A DNA stretch of 64,000 nt from Rhodocyclus purpureus (lineage in GTDB: Bacteria > Pseudomonadota > Gammaproteobacteria > Burkholderiales > Rhodocyclaceae): NCBI RefSeq assembly GCF_016653115.1, contig NZ_NHRX01000048.1:49513-113512 (forward strand). The letters are read 5' to 3'. The position numbers and the translations under genes were made by a program. The notes beneath the pieces are model-generated. The model was not told the DNA's origin. It was given only the letters and a program-made list of their open reading frames with translations, and did no database searches. This document shows, piece by piece, positions 9,107-18,034 of the stretch (position 1 is the stretch's first letter; every line of letters begins with the position of its first letter).

Positions 9107-10018
9107 CTACAGGTGGAAATCGCCCGCGGCTTCCGGTTGGTAAAGGACTTTCCCGATCCGGATGTGGCAGGTTCGGTTCGGAATCCGCCAGTTGAAGGCA
9201 TCGCCCTCCTTGTAGCCCAGGATGGCCGTGCCGATGCCGGAGCAGATCGACAGTTTCCCGGCGCGATCGTCCGCGACCTCCGGGTAAACCAGCGTCACTT
9301 CCACCTCCTCGTCGTCCACCTGCAGCAGGGCCCGGGAGTTCATCGTGACGACATCCTCCGCCACTTTCCTCGGATCGACGACGATGGCGCGCTCGATCTC
9401 GTGCTCGAGCTCGAAAACATCCGGGCCCAGTTCGAGGTCGAGCAGATTCCTGAGTCGTGCCTTGTCGATCTCGGTGATGTGGATGTCGGCGGTGTGAAGC
9501 GCAGGGCGTTCGCGCAAGAGCCGGAGATAGCGCGCCGAACTCATGGCCAGGGACTTCATCGCCAGCGTTTCGCTTTCCAGCAAGAAGCCGCCATGCAGGA
9601 AAGCGTTCAGCGATCGCACGTTGTCCGCCTGGATTTTCGCGATGAGCTTCTCGGCCCGCATCTCGAAGAACGCGAACTTCATGCCTTCGCGGATGGCGCT
9701 GGCGCCGAGCTTGCGGCCCCAGTTTTCGCGGTCGCCGATGACCAGGACCATTTCGCAGTCCGGGCCCGTCTTGGCGAGACGCACGAAGCCCACCGGCACG
9801 TCATGCTGGTCATAGGCCATGAAGAAGCGGCCGCCCTGGTTGAAAAGATGAGTCAGGATCGGCAACTGGACCCGACCGACCACCTGCTCGATCAGGCGGG
9901 AGACATGGCGCGAATCGCTCAGGTAGCGGGTGACCTCTTCGTCCTCCAGCCAGTCCATCAGCGTCAGCGCGTTTGCCCGAGTGATCTCGGGACACAGGGA
10001 AATGAAAGGCGTGTTCAT
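9107..10018 (-). CDS. GNAT acetyltransferase-like domain fused to Rnk/GreA C-terminal-like domain
   Basis: A 303-residue two-domain protein. Residues 1 to about 165 look like a GNAT N-acyltransferase (DWLEDEEVTRYLSDSRHV, FVRLAKTGPDCEMVLVIGD, then GRKLGASAIREGMKFAFFEM as the acetyl-CoA loop). From about 185 the sequence follows Rnk, regulator of nucleoside diphosphate kinase (HITEIDKARLRNLL, VTMNSRALLQVDDEE, TLVYPE, LYQPEAAGDFHL at the very end). Rnk and GreA C-terminal domains bind RNA polymerase near the secondary channel. The start at 10018 has GAGG 5 bases upstream. The fusion suggests acetylation coupled to transcription or nucleotide control, but that is inference. The gene is monocistronic, and no repeat element touches it. 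Confidence 0.8.
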   Translation of the reverse strand: MNTPFISLCPEITRANALTLMDWLEDEEVTRYLSDSRHVSRLIEQVVGRVQLPILTHLFNQGGRFFMAYDQHDVPVGFVRLAKTGPDCEMVLVIGDRENWGRKLGASAIREGMKFAFFEMRAEKLIAKIQADNVRSLNAFLHGGFLLESETLAMKSLAMSSARYLRLLRERPALHTADIHITEIDKARLRNLLDLELGPDVFELEHEIERAIVVDPRKVAEDVVTMNSRALLQVDDEEVEVTLVYPEVADDRAGKLSICSGIGTAILGYKEGDAFNWRIPNRTCHIRIGKVLYQPEAAGDFHL

Positions 10019-10705
10019 CTCGACCTCACTTCGGGACGATCTGAACGGAATGCACCGATTGCTGCGGCAACGCGCCGTACCGGGCAGCATGCGCAGGGTG
10101 CTTGAGGGCGGAGGCTGCCGGTGGCGGCCAGATGCTGTGGTTATGGATGTTCATGAAAATCCTGATGGCAAGTGTTGTCCCGCACCGGAGGGTGCGAGAA
10201 AGGGATCAGGCGGCGGCCGCTGGCAATCGCCACAGGATCGGGCGAATGGACACGGCGTGCAGCACGCGCACGACGAAGATGTGAAGCAGGGGAAATGGGG
10301 CGAGCTCTGAAAGCGCGGCACCGTCAGCGATCCGCTGCTGTCTCACTGCTGTTGAGCCCGGCGATGGTCTTGTCGCGCTAGGAGGGGAAAGCGTATCGCC
10401 GGGCCCAGGAATCTGCGGCAGTCGGGCAGACTCTCGGGAGTTCCGGGTGAAGCGACGCTGCACCACCCATCTTCGCAGCCGCACAGGGCGCGAATGCAAT
10501 CGGGGCGGAGAGCGGGACCAAAGCCATGGGCGGACTATAGTTGGTCGCCAGAAAGAATGTCAAACCGACCCGCCGGGCCTGCGGACGAAGCCTCTGCGGG
10601 GTGCGCGACGAACCTCATCGCAGACGATCATGCCCTTGCCGTCCGAGTGGTTCCCGTTAGATGTCCGCAAGGCCGAGGTGCAAAAGTGGAGCGTCCGGCA
10701 GCTGC
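10019..10705. other. No gene recognised between the GNAT-Rnk gene and the RIT element
   Basis: Short open frames exist on both strands but have neither ribosome binding sites nor recognisable protein sequence. The composition is patchy and looks like degraded DNA left of the RIT element. I see no tRNA, repeat or promoter that I could support. Confidence 0.5.
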
Positions 10706-10734
10706 CGACCCCTATGCGCATGTCGCAACTATGC
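10706..10734 (+). repeat. RIT left terminal inverted repeat
   Basis: CGACCCCTATGCGCA (10706-10720), six bases, AACTATGC (10727-10734). The same two blocks with the same 6-base gap occur in reverse complement at 14154-14182. Confidence 0.9.
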
Positions 10735-10860
10735 GGATGTTGGATGAGTAGGGGCTGGTTGATTCAGTGCCAGCGTGGCATCAGGTCCAGTTGCCCAACG
10801 CGGAGCTGGACATAGTTTCTGCCGTTTTGTGCAGTGGTGGTCCTACATGAGGAGACCACC

Positions 10861-12114
10861 ATGGGAAACACACGTTCATCCGAACACGACGGCATTGACT
10901 GGCTCGCCAAAGGGCCGCTCGCCCCGCACCTCGATGAGTACATGCTGTATCTCGCAAACCGCGACTACGCAGCGAACACCTTCTCCAACTATCTCGGCGT
11001 TGTTAGCCATTTTTCGCAGTGGATGCACAGTCGTCGGCTACGCGTGCAAAGCATCGACGAAGCATTGGTAGCAAAGTTTCTTGATAAGCATCCGGCGCGT
11101 TGCCACTGCACTGGCCCGGTGCAGCGAGATCGTCGTACGCTGAGCGCCGCTCTGGGGCATCTCTTGGCTGTGTTGCGTGCTCAGGGTGCCGTTGCTCCAG
11201 TACCGCTGAGTTCGAAGCCCGTGGACGAGGAACTCCGCCGCTACGATAAGTACATGGACCATGTGCGGGGCTTGGCACCCAAGACCCGAGAAATAGCCTT
11301 ACGGATCGTAAGACGGCTGCTGATCTCCCGCTTCGGCGACGCAGCCATCGACATTGCCGCAATCGAGCCTGACCAAGTTCGCGACTTCTTCGCGCAACAG
11401 GCCAAGCTCTACAGCAAACCGGCAAGTGCGGGCACGGTGATTGCATCGCTACGTGGGTACTTCCGCTACCGCGTTTCCCTGGGCGACGCGGTGCAGGGGC
11501 TGATCGGCGTACTGTCCTACCCTGCCAACTGGCAGTTGTCCTCACTTCCCAAGACGCTCACGCCCGAGGAAGTCGAGCAACTGGTCAACTCGCTCGGGAA
11601 GCCGGGCCGATCACTGCGACGCACCGACGCCATCGTGCGTTGCGCCTTGGATCTGGGACTGCGTAGCGGCGAGATCGCCCGGATCAGCCTGGACGACATC
11701 GACTGGCGCGCTGGCACGATTACGCTGCGGCACACCAAGGGCCGCCGTGAAGATGTCCTGCCGCTGCCAGCGACCACCGGCGCGGCCATCGCGGCTTACT
11801 TGGAAGAGGAACGCCCCAAGACGCGCAATCGAGCGGTCTTCGTGCGCCACCACACGCCGCGCGGCGAGCCTGTTGGACCGGACCTCGTGCGCAAGGCGAT
11901 TCGCCAAGCTTTCGCTCGTGCCGGGTTGCCCTACACCCGCTCGCACCTTCTGCGCCACACCATGGCCAATCGATTGCTGGCTGGCGGCGCTTCCCTCAAG
12001 GAGGTGGCCGACGTGCTGCGCCACCGCTCCCTCAACACCTCGATGATTTACGCCAAGCTCGACAGCCGCAACCTCACCGAGGTCGCCCTGGCGTGGCCGG
12101 GGAGCGCAGCATGA
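10861..12114 (+). CDS. RIT tyrosine recombinase 1
   Basis: A 417-residue site-specific recombinase/integrase, first of the trio. Residues 20-110 form a SAM-like core-binding domain (YMLYLANRDYAANTFSNY), and a second arm-type segment follows at 125-225. The catalytic domain covers about 235-410 with R268 (LGLRSGEIAR), H362 and R365 (HLLRHTMAN), H388 (VLRHRSLNTS) and nucleophile Y397. The start at 10861 follows AGGAG with a 6-base gap; the GTG at 10834 in the same frame is less likely. The stop overlaps the next start by four bases (ATGA). It acts on DNA with the two downstream recombinases, probably as a complex, since RIT genes are always kept together. Confidence 0.92.
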   Translation: MGNTRSSEHDGIDWLAKGPLAPHLDEYMLYLANRDYAANTFSNYLGVVSHFSQWMHSRRLRVQSIDEALVAKFLDKHPARCHCTGPVQRDRRTLSAALGHLLAVLRAQGAVAPVPLSSKPVDEELRRYDKYMDHVRGLAPKTREIALRIVRRLLISRFGDAAIDIAAIEPDQVRDFFAQQAKLYSKPASAGTVIASLRGYFRYRVSLGDAVQGLIGVLSYPANWQLSSLPKTLTPEEVEQLVNSLGKPGRSLRRTDAIVRCALDLGLRSGEIARISLDDIDWRAGTITLRHTKGRREDVLPLPATTGAAIAAYLEEERPKTRNRAVFVRHHTPRGEPVGPDLVRKAIRQAFARAGLPYTRSHLLRHTMANRLLAGGASLKEVADVLRHRSLNTSMIYAKLDSRNLTEVALAWPGSAA

Positions 12115-13088
12115 GCCCGGAGACCACTCTGCAAGCGCTGGTCGAGCGCTATCTGGATGAACGCCACCAACTGGGATTCTCCGTACGCACCCAAGCTTAT
12201 GCTCTGCGCAGCTTCGCCCACCATGTCCAGGCCGTCGGCCACTATGGTCCGATTACACTGGATATCATGGCTAGCTGGGCGCGCTGCGACAGCCATGCAA
12301 GCAGCGATCCGCACACCTGGGCACGTCGGCTCAAGCTGTTGCGCTCATTCACGCATTGGCTTGTCCAGTTCGAGCCGGCAACCGAGGTTCCCGGCGATGC
12401 CATCTTCGGTCGTCTACCCGAGAGGCAGGCACCACATATTTACAGTGAGAAGGAAATCATCGACCTGCTGGCCGCCGCGCGGCAACTTGGACCGTCGCCT
12501 GGTCTGCGCGGCATCATCTACGAGACGCTGTTCGGCCTGCTTGCTAGCACCGGGATGCGTATCTCCGAGGCGCTGGCACTCACCAACGCCGATGTCGACC
12601 TCAAGCGCGGCATGCTCACCATTCGCCTGACCAAGTTCGGTAAGTCGCGTCAGATTCCCCTACACCCCAGCACAGTGGAAGCCCTGCGCCTCTATCGAGG
12701 AAGGTGCGATATGGCCTGCGTATCCGCACAGGACGAGGCCCCTTTCTTCGTCGGCACGCGAGGTCGTCGACGGGGAATGCCCCTGGGCGACCGGCAAGTG
12801 CATCGCGTCTTCATCGAGTTGCGAGAACGGTTGGGCTGGCGCAACCGGGGTGCTCACCATGCCCCGCGCATCCATGACCTGAGGCATACCTTCGTCGTAC
12901 GCCGCATCCTGCTGTGGCAAGCGCAGGGAGTGGACATCGATCAAGCGATGCTATCGCTGTCCACCTACGTCGGACATGCGATGGTGACCAACACTTACTG
13001 GTACCTCTCGGCGGTACCCGAGTTGATGGCGCTGGCCGCAGGGCGATTCGAAACGTTCATGTCGCTACAGGAGGTGCATCATGCGTAA
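12111..13088 (+). CDS. RIT tyrosine recombinase 2
   Basis: A 325-residue recombinase, second of the trio. Catalytic residues visible: R150 (STGMRISEALALT), H255 and R258 (RIHDLRHTFVVRR), H289 (YVGHAMVTNTYWYL) and Tyr298, nine residues after the last His as is usual. The start at 12111 overlaps the upstream stop by four bases and has GGGGAG 6 bases upstream. The last bases overlap the start of recombinase 3 by 8 bases. This tight order implies translational coupling and fixed stoichiometry. Confidence 0.92.
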   Translation: MSPETTLQALVERYLDERHQLGFSVRTQAYALRSFAHHVQAVGHYGPITLDIMASWARCDSHASSDPHTWARRLKLLRSFTHWLVQFEPATEVPGDAIFGRLPERQAPHIYSEKEIIDLLAAARQLGPSPGLRGIIYETLFGLLASTGMRISEALALTNADVDLKRGMLTIRLTKFGKSRQIPLHPSTVEALRLYRGRCDMACVSAQDEAPFFVGTRGRRRGMPLGDRQVHRVFIELRERLGWRNRGAHHAPRIHDLRHTFVVRRILLWQAQGVDIDQAMLSLSTYVGHAMVTNTYWYLSAVPELMALAAGRFETFMSLQEVHHA

Positions 13089-14094
13089 TGCCATCGCACC
13101 CAATCCGCCGTCGTTTGCCGCACTGGTGCAACAGTTCTTCACCGAGCATCTGGTCACGCAACGAGCGGTCAGCCCGCGCACGGTGGCCTGCTACCGCGAC
13201 GCCTTGATGTTGTTCCTGGATTTCGCCAGCCACAAGCTGGGCAAGACGCCGACCAGCCTCCAATTGATCGACATTCGGCCCGAACTGATCCTGGTGTTCC
13301 TGGATTACCTTGAGCAAGAGCGCCATAACGGAGTTCGCAGCCGGAACCTGAGACTGACTGCGCTGCGTGCGTTCCTGAAGTTCGCCGGCCGGCGCGACAT
13401 AACTTCGCTGCATGTGGTCGAGCAGGCATTGGGCGTGCCGATGAAACGCTTCGAGCGGCCCATGTTGGGCTACCTCACGCGGGGGGAGATGGTCGCGGTG
13501 CTGGGACAACCTGGAGAAAGCTGGTCCTCGCAGCGAGATCATCTACTGTTGGCCATGCTCTACAACACCGGCGCGCGGGTCTCCGAGATCATCAGCGTGC
13601 GCGTGGTCGACGTCGTCCTTGACGGCGCCGCCTGCGTCCATCTGCAAGGTAAGGGGCGCAAGCTGCGCTCGGTGCCGCTGTGGGCCCGTACTGTCGTGGA
13701 GATTCGCGCTTGGCTGCGGCTGAACCCGGCGCTTCGCGGCGAGGCTGCCCTGCTGCCTAACCGTGATGGTCGAGCGATGTCCCGATCCAACGTTGCTCAG
13801 CGTCTGAATCTCGCTGTCGCTCGTGCGGCTGTTCAAGAACCCAGCCTCCTCAAAAAGCGGGTTTCGCCGCACGTTCTGCGCCACACCACAGCGATGCACC
13901 TGTTGCAGTCGGGCGTCCCCTTCAACGTGATCGCGCTCTGGCTCGGGCACGAGAGCACAACGACGACCCATCGCTACGTCGAGGCCGACCTCGCAATGAA
14001 GGAGAAGGCGCTCGCGCGGCTGGAAGCGCCCGACACACAGCTACCTCGATATCAGGCGCCGGATTCACTCATGCGTTTCCTGAAGACGCTCTAA
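13081..14094 (+). CDS. RIT tyrosine recombinase 3 (XerC/D-like)
   Basis: A 337-residue recombinase, third of the trio, the most XerC/D-like. An N-terminal SAM-like domain covers 10-105 (TVACYRDALMLFLDFA, SRNLRLTALRAFLKF). Catalytic residues are R166 (NTGARVSEI), H264 and R267 (SPHVLRHTTAMHLL), H290 (LWLGHESTTTTHRY) and Y299. AGGAGG just upstream inside recombinase 2 gives a good ribosome binding site. The gene ends 60 bases before the right inverted repeat, so the element carries nothing else. Confidence 0.92.
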   Translation: MRNAIAPNPPSFAALVQQFFTEHLVTQRAVSPRTVACYRDALMLFLDFASHKLGKTPTSLQLIDIRPELILVFLDYLEQERHNGVRSRNLRLTALRAFLKFAGRRDITSLHVVEQALGVPMKRFERPMLGYLTRGEMVAVLGQPGESWSSQRDHLLLAMLYNTGARVSEIISVRVVDVVLDGAACVHLQGKGRKLRSVPLWARTVVEIRAWLRLNPALRGEAALLPNRDGRAMSRSNVAQRLNLAVARAAVQEPSLLKKRVSPHVLRHTTAMHLLQSGVPFNVIALWLGHESTTTTHRYVEADLAMKEKALARLEAPDTQLPRYQAPDSLMRFLKTL

Positions 14095-14153
14095 CTATGC
14101 GCAGCAACGCCGGCCTGAACAGCGGCCGGCGCTGTCATTCTCAGGGTATGTGA

Positions 14154-14182
14154 GCATAGTTGGGGGGTGCGCATAGGGGTCG
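14154..14182 (-). repeat. RIT right terminal inverted repeat
   Basis: GCATAGTT (14154-14161), six G residues, TGCGCATAGGGGTCG (14168-14182). This is the exact reverse complement of both conserved blocks of the left end. Confidence 0.9.
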
Positions 14183-14208
14183 CTATGCAAATCTCTCCAT
14201 AGCGACCC
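14177..14208. repeat. Perfect 11-bp palindrome overlapping the RIT right end
   Basis: GGGTCGCTATG (14177-14187) and CATAGCGACCC (14198-14208) are perfect reverse complements around a 10-nt loop. The first arm overlaps the outermost bases of the inverted repeat. It could be part of the recombination site or of the original target. No equivalent is seen at the left end. Confidence 0.7.
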
Positions 14209-14670
14209 GTTGCTGTCATTGGTTGCTTCGATGCTCCAACGGCAAGTAACCGAGCGGAGCGGTCGTACCGCTGGCTTGGCCACGGGCAGCAAGTCGGCCA
14301 TTACGGACATACAGCTGCTGCCGAATGAGTGGCCGGTATTTGCCGGTCAGCAGTCCTTGGAGCCAGCTCGGCGACTAAAGTCTGCTTTCATCTGCCGTGT
14401 AGGACGTTACCCGACCCGTTGCGGCCTCTCGGACTACTCGCCCCGGAGCCCCCTGTGCAGCGGTCGCTGTCGTCCGGCATATGTGGCACTGGTTCCTGAA
14501 TCGCTAAGGAGAGGCGGCAGGCAAGTGCGGCCGTGAGCGGCCCCTCGCTTTCTGCTTGCCTACCCAGAGATTTCGGAATCTGTGTCAGATGGCGGCACCG
14601 GTCAATCAACATTCCCCGCAGATAATTAAATATGAGTATCATGCTGAAAACATGACGATGGGGGCAGGTA
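14209..14670. other. Non-coding stretch between the RIT element and the helicase gene
   Basis: No reading frame here has protein-like composition with a ribosome binding site. The last 30 bases hold the helicase ribosome binding site (GGGGGCAGGT before the ATG at 14671). Base composition falls toward A/T just before the helicase gene, as expected for its promoter, but I cannot fix a clean -35/-10 pair. Confidence 0.5.
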
Positions 14671-17600
14671 ATGGTTACGGAAGAGGACATCGCCGCGGCA
14701 ACGCATATTCGTTTGCCAATCAAATTCTCGTATCAGAAGCGAGATGGCGTCATAGATGCTTCGTGCATCGCTCGGGCGAGCGAGGTCCGTGCTGCAACAA
14801 TCACTCCGCATAGGTCTCGCGGTCCAAATTTCAAGCGGCTCAAAGCGGTCACAGTAGACGGTTCAACCTATGCCGTAGACTTAATCATCAACGGTTTCGA
14901 TTTCACGGACCTAGCTCCTACAGGTGTGATACGTGGGACAAATTGCGTAGTCGTAGAACGAGTATTGGAGGTCGAGAATGCCCGCTTCAGAGAAGTTGAA
15001 GCAAGCCTTGACGAAGGCAATCGGCTCAAGACAAAAGCTCATGCCTCATGGCGGAATGGCATCAACTATGTCTCACAGCTTGATGCGGCCGAGGGCCACG
15101 CTGCACGACCTGGGCTACGATCTCCTCAGATCGGCGCACTTCATGCAATCGCAGCGCATTGGAGCCTGAGCAAAGATCCAGCAATCGTTGTGATGCCCAC
15201 AGGCACTGGAAAGACCGAAGTGATGTTAGCCGTCACAGTCGAGTCGCGCGGTGATCGGATTCTCGTCATAGTGCCTACGGATGCGCTCCGTCAGCAGACT
15301 GCAGACAAGTTTCGCGAATATGGGCTTCTCAGGAGACTCGGCATCATTGTTGATATTCAGAATCCCGTGGTAGGCGTGATTACGGGTAAGCCCGAAGCTG
15401 CGCAGTTCGACGTGATCCGGACATGTAACATCGTCGTAACGACAATGGCTTCAATCAGCCGAGGTGACGATAACGAGCAAAGGGCATTTGCTGCTCTCTT
15501 CAGTGAAGTTTTCTTAGATGAGGCACATCACGCTCAGGCGACAACGTGGAACAAATTCTCGGAATTCTGCGGGCATGCCCGAATGCTTCTTTTCACCGCC
15601 ACGCCTTTTCGAGAGGATGGCAAGGCGCTCAATGGAAAAATTATTTACAACTACCCGCTCCAACTCGCACAAGAGAACGAGTTTTTTAAGCCGATCCAAT
15701 TCCTGCAAGTCTTCGAGCCTGACAGCTTGCTGTCAGACGTCAGAATCGCTGAAACGGCAGTGGAAAAGTTGAGAGCTGACCTTGCGAACGGTCTAGACCA
15801 CATGCTGCTCGCAAGAGCGAACACCATCGGTCAAGCTCAACGCCTCTTTGCAGAGATCTATAGCGCAAAATTTGCGGACCTGAACCCGGTGTTGGTCCAC
15901 AGTCAAACGCGTGGCAGGGAGCAAGTGCTGCGGAATATCCGACGAGGGTTACACAGGATAGTGATCTGTGTTGACATGTTCGGCGAGGGCTTCGATCTAC
16001 CGCAACTGAAGGTTGCAGCGCTGCATTCGGTGCACAAGAGCTTGGGCATTACTTTGCAATTCATTGGACGCTTCGCGCGAGCCGCCGAAAATGTTGGGAA
16101 TGCAAGCTTTGTCGCTAATACGGCAGAAGACGGGGTTCCCGAAGCGCTGGAAGGACTTTATCAGGAGGATGCTGATTGGAACAATCTGCTGTCAGACCTG
16201 AGCTACGACGCTATTAATCCGCAGGCTAGATTGTCAGAGTTGGTGGAAAACCTTCAGCCACTTGAGGAGATGACATCCGGGCTGGAGATTTCCACACTGA
16301 CGATGAAGCCAAAACTGAGCACTGAAGTATTTCGAGTGCCAGACTTCGATCACACCGGGTATCACAAGGCGTTTAGGCCAACTCAATTCATCCACCAGCC
16401 CACCTTCAGTCAGCAGGACCAGATGCTGGTCTTAATTGTCAATCAAAAAGACAAGGTTGACTGGACAGACTCACGTGACATCGCTATCGACACATGGGAC
16501 TTGTTTGTCATCTACTATGATGAGGAACGAAGTCTCCTTTTCATCAACAGTTCGCGGAAGTCCTTCGCCTTAAAGTTGGCGCAGAGCCTGTCCTCCGATC
16601 CTCTGTCGGTACGTGACGAGGATGTGTTTCGAGCGTTCAGCAACTTGCGACGGTTGACTCTGCACAGTGTTGGTCTGACTGGCTTGAGCAGGAACGTCAG
16701 ATACCAGATGTTCGCCGGACTTGATGTTCGCGACGCAATTGATCCTGTTCTACAACAGGACAAGATGAAATCGAACGTCATGGGCGTCGGATACGAAGAC
16801 GGAAGGAGGGTGAGTGTCGGGTGCTCGCGTAAAGGAAAGATCTGGTCGCTCCAGACCGACTCTCTCGCGGGATGGAGAGATTGGTGCCGTGATCTGGGTG
16901 TGAAGTTGTCAAACGAGAACATAGAACCGAATGACTTTCTCAAATACACGTTGATTCCTGAGCTCAGAAAAAGCGGCGTGCTTCCCGATCAACACGCAAT
17001 GATGGTAGATTGGCCGGAGCAACTATTCGAGTCAGCAAGCTTCAACATCACGGTCGTGCATGGTGAAGACAAATACAGCTTCCATGAATGCCAAATGGAT
17101 CTGGTGGAATGGGTTCCTGCTGGGCATGCCTTCACCTTTAAGCTGAAGGCTGGCGAAGACGTGGAATGCGTCTTCAGAATGACACTTATCGCTGAAAATT
17201 CTATCCATGGGCTGTTCTACTCAATCTCTCGTGTTGAGGGACCTGAAATCAGCATCGAAGCATTCAACAAAGTTCAGCCCGCTATCAGCTTCTTCACTAC
17301 CAACCCTCCTCTGGTGCGGTTAGCAGATGGCTCGCAACTGTCAGGTGACATATTGCTGAAGCCGCGTGAGGAACTGGCCGAAGTTTTCGACCGTGGTCTG
17401 ATAGGAAAACTTGCCTGGGGCGAAACGTTACTGAACCAGGAAAGTCGCTGGAAAGGAAATGAGCTTCGCCCCCGATCAATCCAGCAGAAATCCATCGAGC
17501 ATTTAGAGCAAGGGCCGTCAGCGTTCATCATCGATGACGACGACGCCGGAGAAAGTGCGGACATAGTAGCGATTGAGGAGAGCGAGGACACTATCACTGT

Positions 17601-17973
17601 CACGCTTTGGCATTGCAAGTATTCCTCCGGTGCAGCTCCAGGCAATCGCGCGAACGACCTTTACGAGGTTTGCGGTCAAGCGCAAAAGTCCGTTAAATGG
17701 ACTTGGAATTTTTCCAATCTCGTTGCCCACCTAACTGAACGTGAAACCAAGCATCGCGGCGGTCGCCCATCAAGATTCGTGAGGGGAAGTCTGGACAAGT
17801 TGATTGTGCTTAGAAAAGCATCTCGGCGCAAGTACGTCGCTTTTAGAGTTGGAATTGTTCAGCCGGGCTTGTCGAAGGTCGGAATTGAAAACGAACACCT
17901 CACAATACTGGGGGCGACAAGTCTCTTTCTGCGCACCGTAACCAATCATCCTCTGATGGTGATTGCGAGTTAA
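14671..17973 (+). CDS. SF2 helicase with C-terminal restriction-nuclease-like motif (putative defence protein)
   Basis: A 1100-residue protein. The helicase core has Walker A MPTGTGKTEVML near 175-186 (K181), LDEAHHAQATTW near 282 (DEAH), LFTATPFRED near 306, and motif V/VI VDMFGEGFDLPQLKV and QFIGRFARA near 440-470. A long middle region of unknown fold follows (500-940). Near 947-985 the pattern FIIDDDDAGESADIVAI then VTLWHCKYSSG fits a PD-(D/E)xK nuclease core (Asp, then x-C-K). Such helicase-nuclease proteins occur in type III-like restriction and other phage defence systems. Codon use is less GC-biased than the housekeeping genes, which suggests transfer. It lies alone between a RIT element and an IS. 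No methyltransferase is adjacent, so the self/non-self signal is unclear. Confidence 0.8.
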   Translation: MVTEEDIAAATHIRLPIKFSYQKRDGVIDASCIARASEVRAATITPHRSRGPNFKRLKAVTVDGSTYAVDLIINGFDFTDLAPTGVIRGTNCVVVERVLEVENARFREVEASLDEGNRLKTKAHASWRNGINYVSQLDAAEGHAARPGLRSPQIGALHAIAAHWSLSKDPAIVVMPTGTGKTEVMLAVTVESRGDRILVIVPTDALRQQTADKFREYGLLRRLGIIVDIQNPVVGVITGKPEAAQFDVIRTCNIVVTTMASISRGDDNEQRAFAALFSEVFLDEAHHAQATTWNKFSEFCGHARMLLFTATPFREDGKALNGKIIYNYPLQLAQENEFFKPIQFLQVFEPDSLLSDVRIAETAVEKLRADLANGLDHMLLARANTIGQAQRLFAEIYSAKFADLNPVLVHSQTRGREQVLRNIRRGLHRIVICVDMFGEGFDLPQLKVAALHSVHKSLGITLQFIGRFARAAENVGNASFVANTAEDGVPEALEGLYQEDADWNNLLSDLSYDAINPQARLSELVENLQPLEEMTSGLEISTLTMKPKLSTEVFRVPDFDHTGYHKAFRPTQFIHQPTFSQQDQMLVLIVNQKDKVDWTDSRDIAIDTWDLFVIYYDEERSLLFINSSRKSFALKLAQSLSSDPLSVRDEDVFRAFSNLRRLTLHSVGLTGLSRNVRYQMFAGLDVRDAIDPVLQQDKMKSNVMGVGYEDGRRVSVGCSRKGKIWSLQTDSLAGWRDWCRDLGVKLSNENIEPNDFLKYTLIPELRKSGVLPDQHAMMVDWPEQLFESASFNITVVHGEDKYSFHECQMDLVEWVPAGHAFTFKLKAGEDVECVFRMTLIAENSIHGLFYSISRVEGPEISIEAFNKVQPAISFFTTNPPLVRLADGSQLSGDILLKPREELAEVFDRGLIGKLAWGETLLNQESRWKGNELRPRSIQQKSIEHLEQGPSAFIIDDDDAGESADIVAIEESEDTITVTLWHCKYSSGAAPGNRANDLYEVCGQAQKSVKWTWNFSNLVAHLTERETKHRGGRPSRFVRGSLDKLIVLRKASRRKYVAFRVGIVQPGLSKVGIENEHLTILGATSLFLRTVTNHPLMVIAS

Positions 17974-18034
17974 TGATGATTGGAGCGCATCGGGAATACG
18001 AACGATCTACTGTTACGGCAGCAACTTCAGTTCA

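Larger units (their letters stand above)
10706..14182 (+). mobile_element. RIT element (recombinase in trio) with matched terminal inverted repeats
   Basis: Three consecutive tyrosine recombinase genes in the same direction, each overlapping the next by a few bases, lie between inverted repeats that match in 23 of 23 informative positions: CGACCCCTATGCGCA, six free bases, AACTATGC. This is the RIT architecture known from Proteobacteria. The element is about 3.48 kb. No cargo gene is present. All three recombinases keep the catalytic Arg, His-x-x-Arg, His and Tyr, so the element may be functional. A convincing target duplication is not visible at the edges. Confidence 0.9.

Noticed and set aside
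10206..10563. Short minus-strand genes left of the RIT element
   Set aside because: Pro/Arg/Ala-rich frames without start signals; no recognisable protein.
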